A stretch of DNA of 64,000 nucleotides, taken from Agapetus fuscipes (Eukaryota > Arthropoda > Insecta > Trichoptera > Glossosomatidae). Positions within the stretch are counted from its first letter, which is position 1; each line of letters starts with the position of its first letter. Position numbers and translations under genes: made by a program. The DNA lies in contig OX637334.1 of the NCBI GenBank assembly GCA_951799405.1, positions 3,720,001-3,784,000 on the forward strand. Reading direction: 5' to 3'. Shown in pieces: positions 31,611 through 41,720 of the stretch. Under the pieces are notes generated by a model. That model was not told where the DNA came from and searched no databases. It was given only the letters and a program-made list of their open reading frames with translations.

Positions 31611-32137
31611 ATAATTTGTTAAATTACCAAGTCCTCCTTCCAAAGGCTTAATAATATAAACTGAAAAAAAAATTCTAAGAGGCCCGAGTCCTTCGCATCC
31701 TAGGATTTCTAAAAAATAAAAACAAAATAATTTTTTTATTGATTGTAGAGGCATTAACTTTGTAATCGTTCATCATTAATGATAAAGGAAAAACTCACGT
31801 AATCGAAAACAAAACTGTTTTTCCTTTATCACAAAATAAAAAAGAATAAATTCTACGGTATTCTTTAATGAGGATTTTAAATCTAAGCATCCAGTCCTTA
31901 CTTCGTATTCACTCTCAAAGACTTTATAGAAATGATCTTCTAGAAAGACCTTGTAAGATTTTTATAATAAGTCTCCACGATGAATACAGCCCCGGAGACA
32001 ATTTCCACAACAAGTGGAGTTAAATCCAGGCATTTCTTAAGGATTAAAGTGTAAATAACTAAATGAGATCTTCTCTTATAAAACCCATCTGCATTTTATG
32101 TACCCCATTCGTGATTTCTTTTTGCACACCTCCAGTA
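31611..32137. other. Mostly unassigned; Penelope-type terminal fragment
   Basis: 31735-31825 shares TTATTGATTGTAGAGGCATT and GTAATCGAAAACAAAACTG with 10600-10770 but lacks that copy's hammerhead-like block. The rest is unassigned. Confidence 0.35.
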
Positions 32138-32184
32138 TTTAAAACCTACCCCTAGGGGTCCATACGCCCCACTTTGGGAACCTC
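32138..32184 (-). repeat. hAT-like terminal sequence
   Basis: Minus strand CAGAGGTTCCCAAAGTGGGG is the typical hAT terminal inverted repeat form (CAGNGGTTCCCAA). The opposite end was not identified. Confidence 0.4.
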
Positions 32185-32591
32185 TGCCGCAGACAGTACC
32201 TATGGGGAGGGACGCAGAGCTCTAAGTGACTTTGACAAGGTATTTAGTAAAGCTTTCAGCTTCACGGGGCCGATGTGGACCCTGAAATCCACAGCGACAG
32301 CCGGCACATCAAAATGTAAGGGAGTGGAACTGAATTTTTTGATTTTTAGATGAAATTAATATAGGCAAAACGGTGACATCTTACTCCGCTTCTTTTAAAT
32401 TATAAAGATCTTTCGAACTGTGTTTCACCAGGAAATTTGGTACTTTAATCTAAGTTTCAAAGATATGTACACACTTAAAATTCATATTAAATGCATGCTC
32501 ACAAACAGACACGTGTAAGTTCACAAATGCTGCATGTGTATAGGTACTTACAAATTATTATCCAATCTCAAATAAACATACACCCTGAAAC

Positions 32592-33212
32592 TTTTTTTTT
32601 TTTTTAAGAAATCCTGTGCGGGAGACTCCCTAGATTCTAGAGACTCTAGGGGTCTATGACACTTGTTGCAGTGCCGCAGAGGTGTACGATGCGCACTACA
32701 AAGGAGCTCTTGCCTACCATTAAGCAGAGAAAGCTAATGTACTTCGGTCACATTATGAGAAATGAGAAGTACCGTCTCCTTCATCTTATTATTCAGGGTA
32801 AGATTGAGGGGAGAAGATCTCAAGGAGGCCGAAGGACATCATGGCTGAAGAACCTGCGACAGTGGTTCGGCAGAAGCACCAAGTCCCTGTTTCGAGCCGC
32901 AGCATCAAAAATCAAAATAGCTCTGATGATCGCCGATCTTCGTTAGAAGTGGCACAAGAAGAAGAAGAAGAAGAAGAGGTGTACGAGCTTGGTCGTCGCT
33001 ACAAAGCGCCAATACTCAATCAAGACCCAGTTGCTGTACGGCTGAATGGACCTTTGGTGACCGGTCATTGGTAAAGGTTTATGAATTTTTCAACCCAGCG
33101 AAGAGCAAATTTGAAAACATACAATAATGGTATATTTTGTGCTCCGCCGGGATTCGAACCCACAACCCTCCCATTCAGAGTCCGCAGTGTTACCACTGAG
33201 CTACGGACCGGT
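32592..33212 (-). mobile_element. SINE-A/D composite, itself interrupted
   Basis: Minus strand: A head at 33212 (A box TAGCTCAGTGG, B box GGGTTCGAATCCC), body to CGACCAAGCTCGTACACCTC, then after an insertion the D module to TTCTTAAAAAAAA at 32592. The uninterrupted version is at 63216-63536. Confidence 0.85.
32688..32955 (+). pseudogene. RTE family 2 C-terminal fragment with GAA tail
   Basis: Encodes IKQRKLMYFGHIMRNEKYRL, EGRRSQGGRRTSWLKNLRQW and KSLFRAAASKIKIALMIADL, then a stop and (GAA)n. This is the post-RT end of an RTE-like LINE different from the main family. Flanked by AGAGGTGTACGA on both sides (left copy ends 32688), a 12-bp target duplication, in the SINE-A/D element. The ORF start is internal. 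Confidence 0.85.
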
Positions 33213-33315
33213 CAAACTTTTGCCGGACTTTCTCTGAAAGAGGGGTGACATTTTCAAAGTGAATCATTTTTTACAGTGTGGGGGATCAGCCTCATACCAA
33301 CCTATAAGTCAAAGA

Positions 33316-33639
33316 ACATGTTTTATGTTTTCATATCACATTGCGTTACTGTATATAAAATGCCTCCATATTTTTACGTACCTCGTGCGTTGGAAAATTA
33401 GGCTGAGTCATGTTGAAGCCTGCTATTGTTTTGGTTTATGCTACATGCACATATTTAGGTTATGTAGGCATAAAATATATTGTTTATCATTCAGACGTTA
33501 TCGGGCAGTCACCCAAAACATGCAGGTAGGCAGAATGCCACAGCGGATATGAAATTTACATTTTGCGTACGTTCAAGCGTACGTTTGTAAGCTATTATTA
33601 CCATATAGCTAGGCCCGGTCTTTTCAAAGTTAGCATACC
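33316..33639. other. Unassigned stretch
   Basis: Open frame 33259-33552 starts within an RTE-3' piece and has no motif. A small hairpin GCGTACG..CGTACG lies at 33567. Confidence 0.3.
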
Positions 33640-33780
33640 AACGTTATACCGCCGTGATAAAGCCGTACTTGTCTGTCTTATGTCCATCAGAGATAATTTA
33701 CATGAGCAGTTGTTTGTATGTGTACTGGACCAATGAGTCTTATCTTTATAATAATCTTCAACTAACTCAACATCAACTAA
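33640..33780. repeat. Dispersed repeat E fragment
   Basis: CTTGTCTGTCTTATGTCCAT, TGAGCAGTTGTTTGTATGTG and ACTGGACCAATGAGTCTTAT match 16330 and 56655. Confidence 0.55.
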
Positions 33781-33781
33781 C

Positions 33782-34000
33782 ATTTAAAGCTGATATCAAA
33801 TGCATGCCCACAAACAAACACGTGTAGTTCGCGCTTACTAATGATGAATGTGTATTTACATACAAATAAAATCCAAACCTCAAATGGACATACACCCTAC
33901 AACTTTTTCCAACCTTCCCTGACACAGGGGTGACATTGGCAAAGTGAACCCTTTTTTACAGCATAGGTGGTCAGCCTGATACCAACCTATAAGTCAAGGA
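33782..34000 (-). repeat. RTE-3' repeat copy
   Basis: Inserted in or next to repeat E. The 5' end CCTTGACTTATAGGTTGG is at 34000; the terminal tail is missing. Small second fragment of similar type at 34030-34085. Confidence 0.75.
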
Positions 34001-34189
34001 ATCTAATGAAAACTGAAAATTTATTGAAAGTGAATCAGTTTTATAGAATTGACGATCAGTCTCATTCTGACTTATGAGTCAGGGAACAAACAACTTCAAG
34101 AGTTGATAATTTCTTTGTATTGTCTTTTACGAGGATGAATAAAAATCAATGATAATAATTAATCAATTAATGTTTTTACGGAAGCTTCT

Positions 34190-34515
34190 GAAGACATATT
34201 AAAACTGAAGGTGTAGAAGCAAGAGCAGACAAGATAAGAACCAAAGGACCACTCAGAACATCCGAAATTAAAGTTCTTAGAATAATCACAGGCAGAACAC
34301 TGCGAGATGGCATCCGCGATGAACACATACGAAAAGCCTTTGAAATAGAGGTCATCGTCAGATGGAGCAGATCTAGGAGAGATCATGTATCCTAAATGAA
34401 TCATGGAAGACTCGCGCACATCGTAGCTGATGAGATGCCAATAGGGCAACGCCCAGCTGGAAGACCCTGTAAAATGTGGAAAGATAGCTGGACGTCCGCA
34501 TCTCAGGATCCATGT
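34190..34515 (+). pseudogene. LINE family 3 RT C-terminal fragment
   Basis: Reads RADKIRTKGPLRTSEIKVLR, GRTLRDGIRDEHIRKAFEIE, then stop/frameshift, then GQRPAGRPCKMWKDSW. The pattern (IRDEHIR..., GRP.K.W) is the post-RT domain of another LINE family; a reversed relative is at 44345-44600. Confidence 0.6.
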
Positions 34516-34584
34516 GCTGGTATAAAGTTTTTCTGTGAATCAAAGGAAAAAAACGAAAGCACTTCTATTTTTCACTCATTGTAG

Positions 34585-34700
34585 ATTCCAGTCATTTCCA
34601 ATTTCGCTTAATTGATTAATCCATTCTTTCGTCGGTCGTTCCCTTCCACGCTAACCTTAGACATTCCCTTTGTACACTCTTTCCTTTTCCTACTTTATAT
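34585..34700 (-). pseudogene. RTE fragment
   Basis: Minus strand encodes VYKGNV then, after a stop, GRERPTKEWINQLSEIGND, matching the GRGRPRKQWIDQINEIANEW block of the 42805 copy. Confidence 0.6.
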
Positions 34701-35264
34701 AAAATGTGCACTTACGACCAACGATTAACACAAAAAAAAAAACAAAACAAAAAAAACCAATACGTGCGCGAAAGAAATTTCTTATTTATTTTTAATAAAC
34801 CTCGAATACAAGCTTTATGTAGACGTAAAGTAAAGGGTTAATTTTACATGACAAAGCGTTTTTTAATAAACGATACAGAATCTGATGTCATGAAAACATC
34901 TAACTTTCTTAAATTCATTTTCCTCTTTTTCACTTTGACCACTATCAACTATACGTAGTTCCTTTTTTTAATCAACCAATAAAATTAAGATTTGTAAAAA
35001 AATCCCTTAGAATAGAGGAAAATAAGGAATTTGAATTTTTTTTGGATTTCTACATCACCTTGTTTAATATTCTAGTCCGGCGTCCTCCATTTTTCATCTC
35101 GTGCAAATGAGGAAATTACAAAAAGCGCGCGAAAAAATTACGCTAACCCAATTCCACAAATATACGCGGAAAAAAACAGTGACTATTAACCTTTCAATAT
35201 TTTATTTTCTTCAATGATCACTTATATTGTTTTGTTTTTGTCAGAGTTTATGGTTTTTTTTTTC
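34701..35264. other. Unassigned AT-rich stretch
   Basis: No motif recognised. Confidence 0.3.
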
Positions 35265-35450
35265 ATCTATAATTGTGTAGATTGCAAAGATATGTACTCG
35301 TATATAAAAAAATTACATTCACAATTAGTGCATGACCCCAGAGAGGCACGTGTAAGATAATGCTTGCAGGAGTGACATTGGCAAAGTGAACTATTTTGCA
35401 ATGTATGGCTGATAAGTTTTGTATTAATTATCAACCTATCAGTCAAAGAA
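35265..35450 (-). repeat. Decayed RTE-3' copy
   Basis: Middle third deleted (goes from GCTTGCAG directly to GAGTGACATTGGCAAAGTG). Confidence 0.6.
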
Positions 35451-35470
35451 AATATGCTTTTAACACATCA

Positions 35471-35735
35471 ATACAAGGATGTATTATTTGGTGAGCGCTG
35501 TTTACGTGTGAATCACACATCAAAAGCCCTCTGCGAGCTTGGTTGTCGCCATAGAGCGCCAATTCTTAAACAATACTCATTTTCCGTAAAGTTGGATGAA
35601 ACATTGGTGACCGGTTTCTTTGTTGAATACAAAATATTTTTTCATCCCAGCGAAGAGAATTTAAAAATATATAATTAACTTCTTGTGCTCCGCCTGAAAT
35701 CGAATAAGAATACCACTGGACCACAGACATTAGTC
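35471..35735 (-). mobile_element. Decayed SINE-A copy
   Basis: 3' end at 35471 (AAATAATACATCCTTG); body with TTCTCTTCGCTGGGATG; head badly eroded (GTGGTCCAGTGGTATTC, B box lost). Confidence 0.6.
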
Positions 35736-35879
35736 AAAGAGAGCAAAAACTGTACAAAATAAATGTACCTATCTGCAACTCTTTAATCTTTGCTACATGA
35801 CTCAGTGGCAGAAACTCAACAGGGGCAAATAGTTTCTGCCTTACTTAAATAATTAAAAAAACAAAGATTCATAAAAAAA

Positions 35880-36215
35880 AAAACGCAACTAAGCTACACA
35901 TATAGTGTAACTTCTTGCCGCGTTATCCCCGAGGGGGTCGCATGTGGCGAGTTGAACCTATTTATTTTTACAGGTAAGGGGGCCGGCCTTACGCCAACCA
36001 CTTCAGATGAAGTGGGGGTTTCCCAGCTCCCGAGAGAGCTGGTACTCATTTCTTGTGAAGGCTGAGTAAACCTTGCCGGTATTTTTATTTTGGGGTTTTG
36101 AAACAAACACCGAAACGGGAAATCATTTCTGACACCCTTGCCTCGGCGGGATTCGAACCCGAGCTCACGGCATGGAATGCAAGCACTCTACCAACTGAGC
36201 TATCGGCCGGACTGT
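35880..36215 (-). mobile_element. SINE-C, full length
   Basis: Head at 36215: GGCCGATAGCTCAGTTGGTA (A box TAGCTCAGTTGG) and GGGTTCGAATCCCG (B box); body; 3' end TGTGTAGCTTAGTTGCG at 35885 followed by an A-rich stretch. Very close to 39200-39528. Confidence 0.85.
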
Positions 36216-36657
36216 GATTAGACTGTCATGATTTTATTATATGTAATCTGAAATGATAATCAACTTTTTAAGGACTTGAACCTGCAAAATATGGACGTAA
36301 TTGTGTAACAATACAGTTTTTACCACAAGTTAATGTAATACCTGATATTCCGAAAACGGTATTGTTTTCTACCCACGCTTGAAATGCTATGCACCTTCCT
36401 GGTATAAAACTGTCCCTAAGCCTCGCACGGACCACTGGTTGGGAACCGCTGATAAAATAAAGTTGTCGTAATGAAGATGTAAATTTGACATTTGACACCG
36501 AGCCTAATTGAGTCTGTGAACTGCTCTCTCCTTGTCGCACTTGGGAATACTGGCAATGGAGCGACAGAGAGGGAACGATCTCCAGTCGCTGAATAATGAA
36601 AAAATACAGTTCGGGCCACAGCTGCCCTGATTGACAATTATTTTTATGGTTCAATTA
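36216..36657. other. Mostly unassigned; hAT-like end at 36436-36451
   Basis: Minus strand CAGCGGTTCCCAACCAGTGG from 36451 leftwards resembles a hAT terminal repeat. Open minus-strand frames here have no motif. Confidence 0.35.
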
Positions 36658-36893
36658 TTTCTTGTTGACTCAAAGGTTGGTATGAGGCTTACCACTTATA
36701 TAATAAAAATTGCTTATCAGGGAAAGGGTAGAAAAAGTAACAGGGCTTAATATGTTCATTTGAGATTTGGGTTATTATTTCTTACCTTAATACACATTGC
36801 AAAATGTGTAAGCGTGAACTTACAAGTGTCTGTTTGTTGGCAAGCATTTAGTATTCATCTCCAATTTTTATACATCTTGCAACTTTGATGATG
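36658..36893 (+). repeat. Decayed RTE-3' copy
   Basis: Starts CTTGTTGACTCAAAGGTTGG; lacks the GTTCACTTTGCCAATGTCAC block; ends GCAACTTTGATG. Confidence 0.6.
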
Positions 36894-36940
36894 TATTAAA
36901 GAATTGTAAATAACATAAAAAATAATTAAATAAGAATTTC

Positions 36941-37015
36941 CTTGACTTATAGGTTGATATGGCGTTGACCACCAATACTGTGAAAATGGTTCACTTTACC
37001 AATGCCACCGTTTGC
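36941..37015 (+). repeat. RTE-3' 5' fragment
   Basis: CCTTGACTTATAGGTTGATA to TTTACCAATGCCACCG. Confidence 0.6.
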
Positions 37016-37202
37016 CTAAATAGTTAAAATCAATCAGATTGAAATACATATTCGGCTTCTTTTACCAAGTTTCTTCAAGTCAAGTTTATTGGGTTTTCTT
37101 TAGTTTTCGGCTGATCCGAGCTCCATTCACCCGCAGCTAGTAAGTCGTGAGCTTTAACCAGCGGTCATAACTCGTCATAACTAAGTCGCTGGAGTTGGTG
37201 AA

Positions 37203-38083
37203 GGCAATTAGTTGGTAAGTGCATTAGCGCGACCATTCATGCCCCTAATTCCTTCCCGGCGTGCGACTTCAGCCGGGGACCAAGTTGCGCGTGCTGTGTC
37301 TCTATGGGGTCCATGACACAACGCCACAGGGACAAAATAACACATGACATAATATCATGTGACATAACATCACATGAAAGCAATTAGTGGGTAAGTGCAT
37401 TAGCGCGACCATTCATGCCCCTAATTCCTTCCCGGCGTGCGACTTCAGCCGGGGACCAAGTTGCGCGTGCTGTGTTTCTATGGGTAACATGACAGAACGC
37501 CACAGGGACAAAATAACACAGGACATTACATCACATGACAAAACATCACATGAAGGCAATTAGTGGGTAAGTGCATTAGCGCGACCATTCATGCCCCTAA
37601 TTCCTTCCCGGCGTGCGACTTCAGCCGGGGACCAAGTTGCGCGTGCTGTGTCTCTATGGCGTCCATAACAGAACACCACAGGGACAAAATAACACATGAA
37701 ATAACATTACATGACATAACATCACATTACAAAACATCACATGAAGGCAATTAGTGGGTAAATGCATTAGCGCGACCATTCATACCCCTAATTCCTTCCC
37801 GGCGTGCGACTTCAGCCGGGGACCAAGTTGCGCATGCTGTGTCTCAATGGGGTCCATGACACAACGTCACAAGAACAAAACAACACAGGACATTACATCA
37901 CATGACAAAACATCACATGAAGGCAATTAGTGGGTAAGTGCATTAGCGCAACCATTCATGCCCCTAATTCCTTCCCGGCGTGCGACTTCAGCCGGGGACC
38001 AAGTTGCGCGTGCTGTGTCTCTATGGGGTCCATGACAGAACGTCACAAAGACGAAACAACGCAGGACATTACATCACATGAAA
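37203..38083. repeat. Satellite-like tandem array, 5 units of 176-191 bp
   Basis: Units begin GCAATTAG at 37204, 37380, 37556, 37747 and 37923, so periods are 176, 176, 191 and 176. Each has a conserved GC-rich core of about 105 bp, including the hairpin CCCGGC..GCCGGG, and a variable 60-75 bp segment of ACATCACATGACAAAAC words; the 191-bp unit has one extra word of 15 bp. Open frames 37563-37754 and 37930-38166 are created by the repeat. Confidence 0.9.
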
Positions 38084-38220
38084 TTTGTCCTTGTGTTGTG
38101 TTGTCATGTGAAGTTTTTTCATGTGCCGTTTATTGTTTGTTCTGTTTTATCCTTTTTGTCACGTGATGCACTGTCATCGTGATGTAATGTAATGCGATGT
38201 TCTTTCATGTCTCGTTATGT
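38084..38220. repeat. Degenerate TGTCATGTGATG tract
   Basis: Continues the array's variable segment in the complementary sense (TTTTGTCACGTGATG and similar), without the GC-rich core. Confidence 0.5.
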
Positions 38221-38225
38221 CATGT

Positions 38226-38472
38226 CGCACGTTTAATAATAAAGAGCAATAACTCAAAAAACATGAATGTTGGGAAAACGCGTTTGAAGTTCAGACACCC
38301 AGTACAACTTGTATGGGATGAAAAAGGCGGCCGATGTTTTATCTCGGTCATTTTCGTCCAAATTGAACGGCTGTCGCATTCTACGCATTCTTCTCGCATT
38401 GTTCTTGCGTTTTATTACAAAATCTCGATTTTTCCAATTTTCGAGTTATTTCTCTTTATTATTAAACGTGCG
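38226..38472 (+). mobile_element. MITE-H copy 1 (247 bp)
   Basis: Terminal inverted repeats of about 34 bp: CGCACGTTTAATAATAAAGA at 38226 and its complement ending at 38472. ATGT is duplicated on both sides (38222-38225, 38473-38476). No coding capacity of its own. The open frames 38197-38575 span it and are not genes. Confidence 0.85.
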
Positions 38473-38769
38473 ATGTGTTGTTTTGTCCCTGTGCCGTTCG
38501 AACCTGCCACCATCTCTATGCACCGCCCTGAGGGATAAACTCTACTGTAGAATTAAGACGTGGTCAAAATACTAGCTGGGACTTTGGTTTGTTAACTAAT
38601 TTGAGACAGCAATAGTAATGACAAATATCGAGTCAAAATAATAGGTGAAGCTAGGATTTGTTTTGATCTAAATTGTAAATAATAACAAAATATTCAATTT
38701 TATAAGAAGTATGCAGTTTGGTTCTATTTGCCAAAGTAATTTACCGGTTGATTGTTAAATGTGATAAAG
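38473..38769. other. Unassigned stretch
   Basis: No motif recognised. Confidence 0.3.
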
Positions 38770-38935
38770 CAAAGTACTTGGATCGTGCCTTTTGCATGAC
38801 CTGCCCTGTGTTGTGGAATGCCGTACCCCCTGAGCTTTGAGCTGTAGAGAGTGAAAGTGTGTTTAGGTCGGGATTAAAGACATGTTTGTTTTGGAGATTT
38901 CAGTCAAAGTTGAATAGTGACCTTGCAGTGAATTA
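38770..38935 (+). pseudogene. CR1/Jockey-like LINE C-terminal fragment
   Basis: Encodes CPVLWNAVPPEL, a stop, then ESVFRSGLKTCLFW, the usual last motifs (LWNSLP..., FKSxLKTxLF) of CR1-like LINE proteins. One in-frame stop seen. Followed by ATTATTATTAAAG. Confidence 0.65.
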
Positions 38936-39199
38936 TCACAAAACGAACGGCACTATAAATATTGTTTTTATTATTATTAAAGTACGTAATTAAATATGGA
39001 TTTAAATCTTCTTGTTCATCTTGTGCCTCTTCAGTATAGATCGACGATAATAATAGCAAATTACACTTCGAATCTGCCGCGTTAAAGAAGGATACTGTGC
39101 TCCTGCCAAACTAGGTTCTTCAGCCAAGATGGTATCTTTTTTCCATCCCTTTCTATTCATCCTTTCAATTCTTTCCTGTATTATGAGATGTAATCAATC
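38936..39199. other. Unassigned stretch
   Basis: No motif recognised. Confidence 0.3.
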
Positions 39200-39528
39200 A
39201 ACTCATCAACTAAGCTACACATATAATGTAACTTCTTGCCGCGTTATCCCCGAAGGGGTCGCATGTGGCGAGTTGAACCTATTTATTTTTACAGGTAAGG
39301 GGGCCGGCCTTACGCCAACCACTTCAGTTGAAGTGGGGGTTTCCCAGCTCCCGAGGGGGCTGGTACTCATTTCTTGTGAAGGCTGAGTAAACCTTGCCGG
39401 TATTTTTATTATGGGGTTTGAAATAAACACCGAAATAGGAAATCATTTCTGACACCCTCCTCGGTGGGATTCGAACCCGAGCTCACGGGGTAGAATGCAA
39501 GCACTCTACCAACTGAGCTATCGACCGG
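39200..39528 (-). mobile_element. SINE-C, full length
   Basis: tRNA-like head at 39528 with A box TAGCTCAGTTGG (39509-39520) and B box GGGTTCGAATCC (39467-39478). Body contains GTGAGGCTGAG-like and AGCTGGGAAACCCCCACTTC words, and the 3' end is GTTACATTATATGTGTAGC near 39210. Best reference copy of the family. Confidence 0.85.
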
Positions 39529-39703
39529 AGATGTAAATTTTTAGTATTTCTCATTATGTAGCTTATCTGTAACCACACCAAATTTTGTTTATTTTTTTAT
39601 TTTTGACAGTTCAAACTTAAATAATTAAGTAAGTGAATAAGTAAGTAGGTTAGTAGTTTTTCTCTTTAAAATTTATAAAAATAACATTTGATGTTGTATA
39701 CAT

Positions 39704-39950
39704 CGCACATTTAATAATAAAGAGCAATAACTCGAAAATTGGGAAAATCGAGATTTTGTAATAAAACGGAAGAACAATGCGAGAAGAATAGGTAGAATGC
39801 GACAGCCGTTCAATTTGGACGAATATGACTGAGATAAAACATCGGTCGCCTTTTTCATCCCATACAAGTTATACTGGTTGTCTGAACTGCAAACGTGATT
39901 TCCCAACATTCTTATTTTTTGAGTTATTTCTTTTTATGATTAAGCGTGCG
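39704..39950 (-). mobile_element. MITE-H copy 2 (247 bp), inverted
   Basis: Same length and sequence family as 38226-38472 in reverse orientation. ACAT flanks it on both sides (39700-39703, 39951-39954), the complement of copy 1's ATGT. Confidence 0.85.
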
Positions 39951-40289
39951 ACATGTTTGCGTACATAAAAAAATCTCTAGTACCTGGATGATTAATGCAC
40001 AGATTGTCATTCCCTCAACATAATTTAAATGCGAAATAATATTGAAATTGTAACAGAAAAAGCGCGACTTCATTTTTCACACTTTCCCGGCAGACTCGTG
40101 TTTTGACAGTCCAGGGAAATTATCTGAGATGTCATTTTTTCTACAACGCCAACGTGATTAATGGAAGACGTTAACTTAAAAAACACGTTCACACCAGGAT
40201 ATCTAGTAATTAATATATTTGCATGATCATATAAGGTCTTAAAGTACATACATAGGTACCAAAATAACCAATTAATTTTGGTTCGGTTA
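39951..40289. other. Unassigned stretch
   Basis: No motif recognised. Confidence 0.3.
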
Positions 40290-40550
40290 TATATTTCTTG
40301 ACTTATAGGTTGATATGCGGCTGACCACCCATGCTGTAGAAAGTCGTTCACTTTGCCAATGTCACCCCTGTTTCAGGGAAGGTCGGTAGGAGTTGCAGGG
40401 TGTATGTCCCTTTGAGATTTGGTTTTTATGTTGTAGGTTCACATGCGGCATGCACAAGTGCGAACTTGTACGTGTCTGCTTGTGAAAATGCTTGTTATGT
40501 GAATCCCCAATGTTACATATCTTTGCAACTTAGATTAGATTAGATATATA
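40290..40550 (+). repeat. RTE-3' repeat copy
   Basis: Complete, from TTCTTGACTTATAGGTTGAT to ACTTAGATTAGATTAGAT. Confidence 0.85.
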
Positions 40551-40764
40551 AAATGCCAAATAGCTATACGATCCTTAGTCACTAGAATATCTTTTTACAT
40601 TTTAAAAACTGGTTTTATAATGACAATAAAAATCATAATACTTTTTATTTCAACCTAGTTACGCGGAGGGTGCAATACGTGACCAGTAATAAATAAAATA
40701 TGCTATTTATACCAACATCAAATATATCTACATCTATGTATCTGCCAACTATAATCGTAATAGC

Positions 40765-40935
40765 GGAGATAAATTACATTTAAGATTCATATTACATACA
40801 ATTCTCATAAGCAGACACGTATAAGTTCGCGATCACACATGCCGCATGTGGACTTACATCATCAAAACCCAATCTCAAATGAGCATAAGCCTTGATACTC
40901 TTGCACGACTTTCATTGAAACAGGGGTGACATCAA
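40765..40935 (-). repeat. RTE-3' partial copy
   Basis: Ends at GAAACAGGGGTGACATC; separated by 20 bp from the next copy in the same orientation. Confidence 0.7.
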
Positions 40936-40957
40936 CATCAACAAAAAATGGTACGGA

Positions 40958-41205
40958 GGCTCTAATCTAATCTAATCTAATCTTAGTTGCAAAGATATGT
41001 TACATTGGAGATTCACATTACATGCATTCTCACAACCAAACACATACAAGTTCGCGCTTGCACACGCCTCATGTGAACCTACAACATAAAAACCAAATCT
41101 CAAATGGACATACACCCTGCAACTCTTGCCGTCCTTCCCTGAGACAGGGGTGACATTGGCAAAGTGAACCATTTTTACAGCATTGGTGGTCAGCCGCATA
41201 CCAAC
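40958..41205 (-). repeat. RTE-3' repeat copy with (TAATC)n tail
   Basis: Left end TCTAATCTAATCTAATCTAA is the tandem tail; right end GGTTGGTATGCGGCTGACC. Nearly the same sequence as 30842-31083. Confidence 0.85.
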
Positions 41206-41720
41206 CTAGTTCATTAGTTCAAAAGGCTGGTAGGGCCACCGATGAGAGAACCGCTTCTTCTGCAAAGTACAGATTATGTAATAGTGTTTGCTCGAGGTTT
41301 CTAGACACACATAACATGTTATTGACGAAATTTATATGTTACTATCGAGTATCAAGCCTCATGGAGAGTGAATCCTTAAATAACTTTATGACTTAGATTA
41401 TAAAAAGTGAGTTAGCTTTCACTCATTTACTTGGTTTGAAAATGGGGAATTTTTCTCATCACTTGTCACTAACCACTTGCCACTTACCACTTACCAGATG
41501 ACCCCGTGTGAAGAACCATTTTAAGGAGAAACGTGACTCTATAATATTTTTAATACTCTCCAGTATCAAACAAAGGTAACGATGACAGAGCAACAATTCT
41601 CAGTTTATTTTTTCATTTACTACTCGTCCTCGGGAAAACGTTCACGTTGTTGTTTTTATACAAATGGAATTTATTGTTATTTTATTCACTTTGAAATTGC
41701 AAGAAAAAACTATGAGTAAG
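41206..41720. other. Unassigned stretch
   Basis: Contains a short run of CACTTGCCACTTACCACTTA at 41470. No gene recognised. Confidence 0.3.

Larger units (their letters stand above)
32440..33315 (-). repeat. RTE-3' copy split by SINE insertion
   Basis: Left part 32440-32597 ends CACCCTGAAACTTTT; right part resumes at 33213 as AAACTTTTGCCGGACTTTCT. AAACTTTT on both sides is the probable target duplication of the SINE at 32592-33212. Confidence 0.75.

Noticed and set aside
37203..38083. CRISPR-like array
   Set aside because: Units are 176-191 bp with near-identical content and no unique spacers; the context is eukaryotic. It is a satellite.
39467..39528. tRNA gene on the minus strand (SINE-C head)
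   Set aside because: The same head followed by the same 250-bp body is repeated at 35880 and elsewhere, so it is a SINE.
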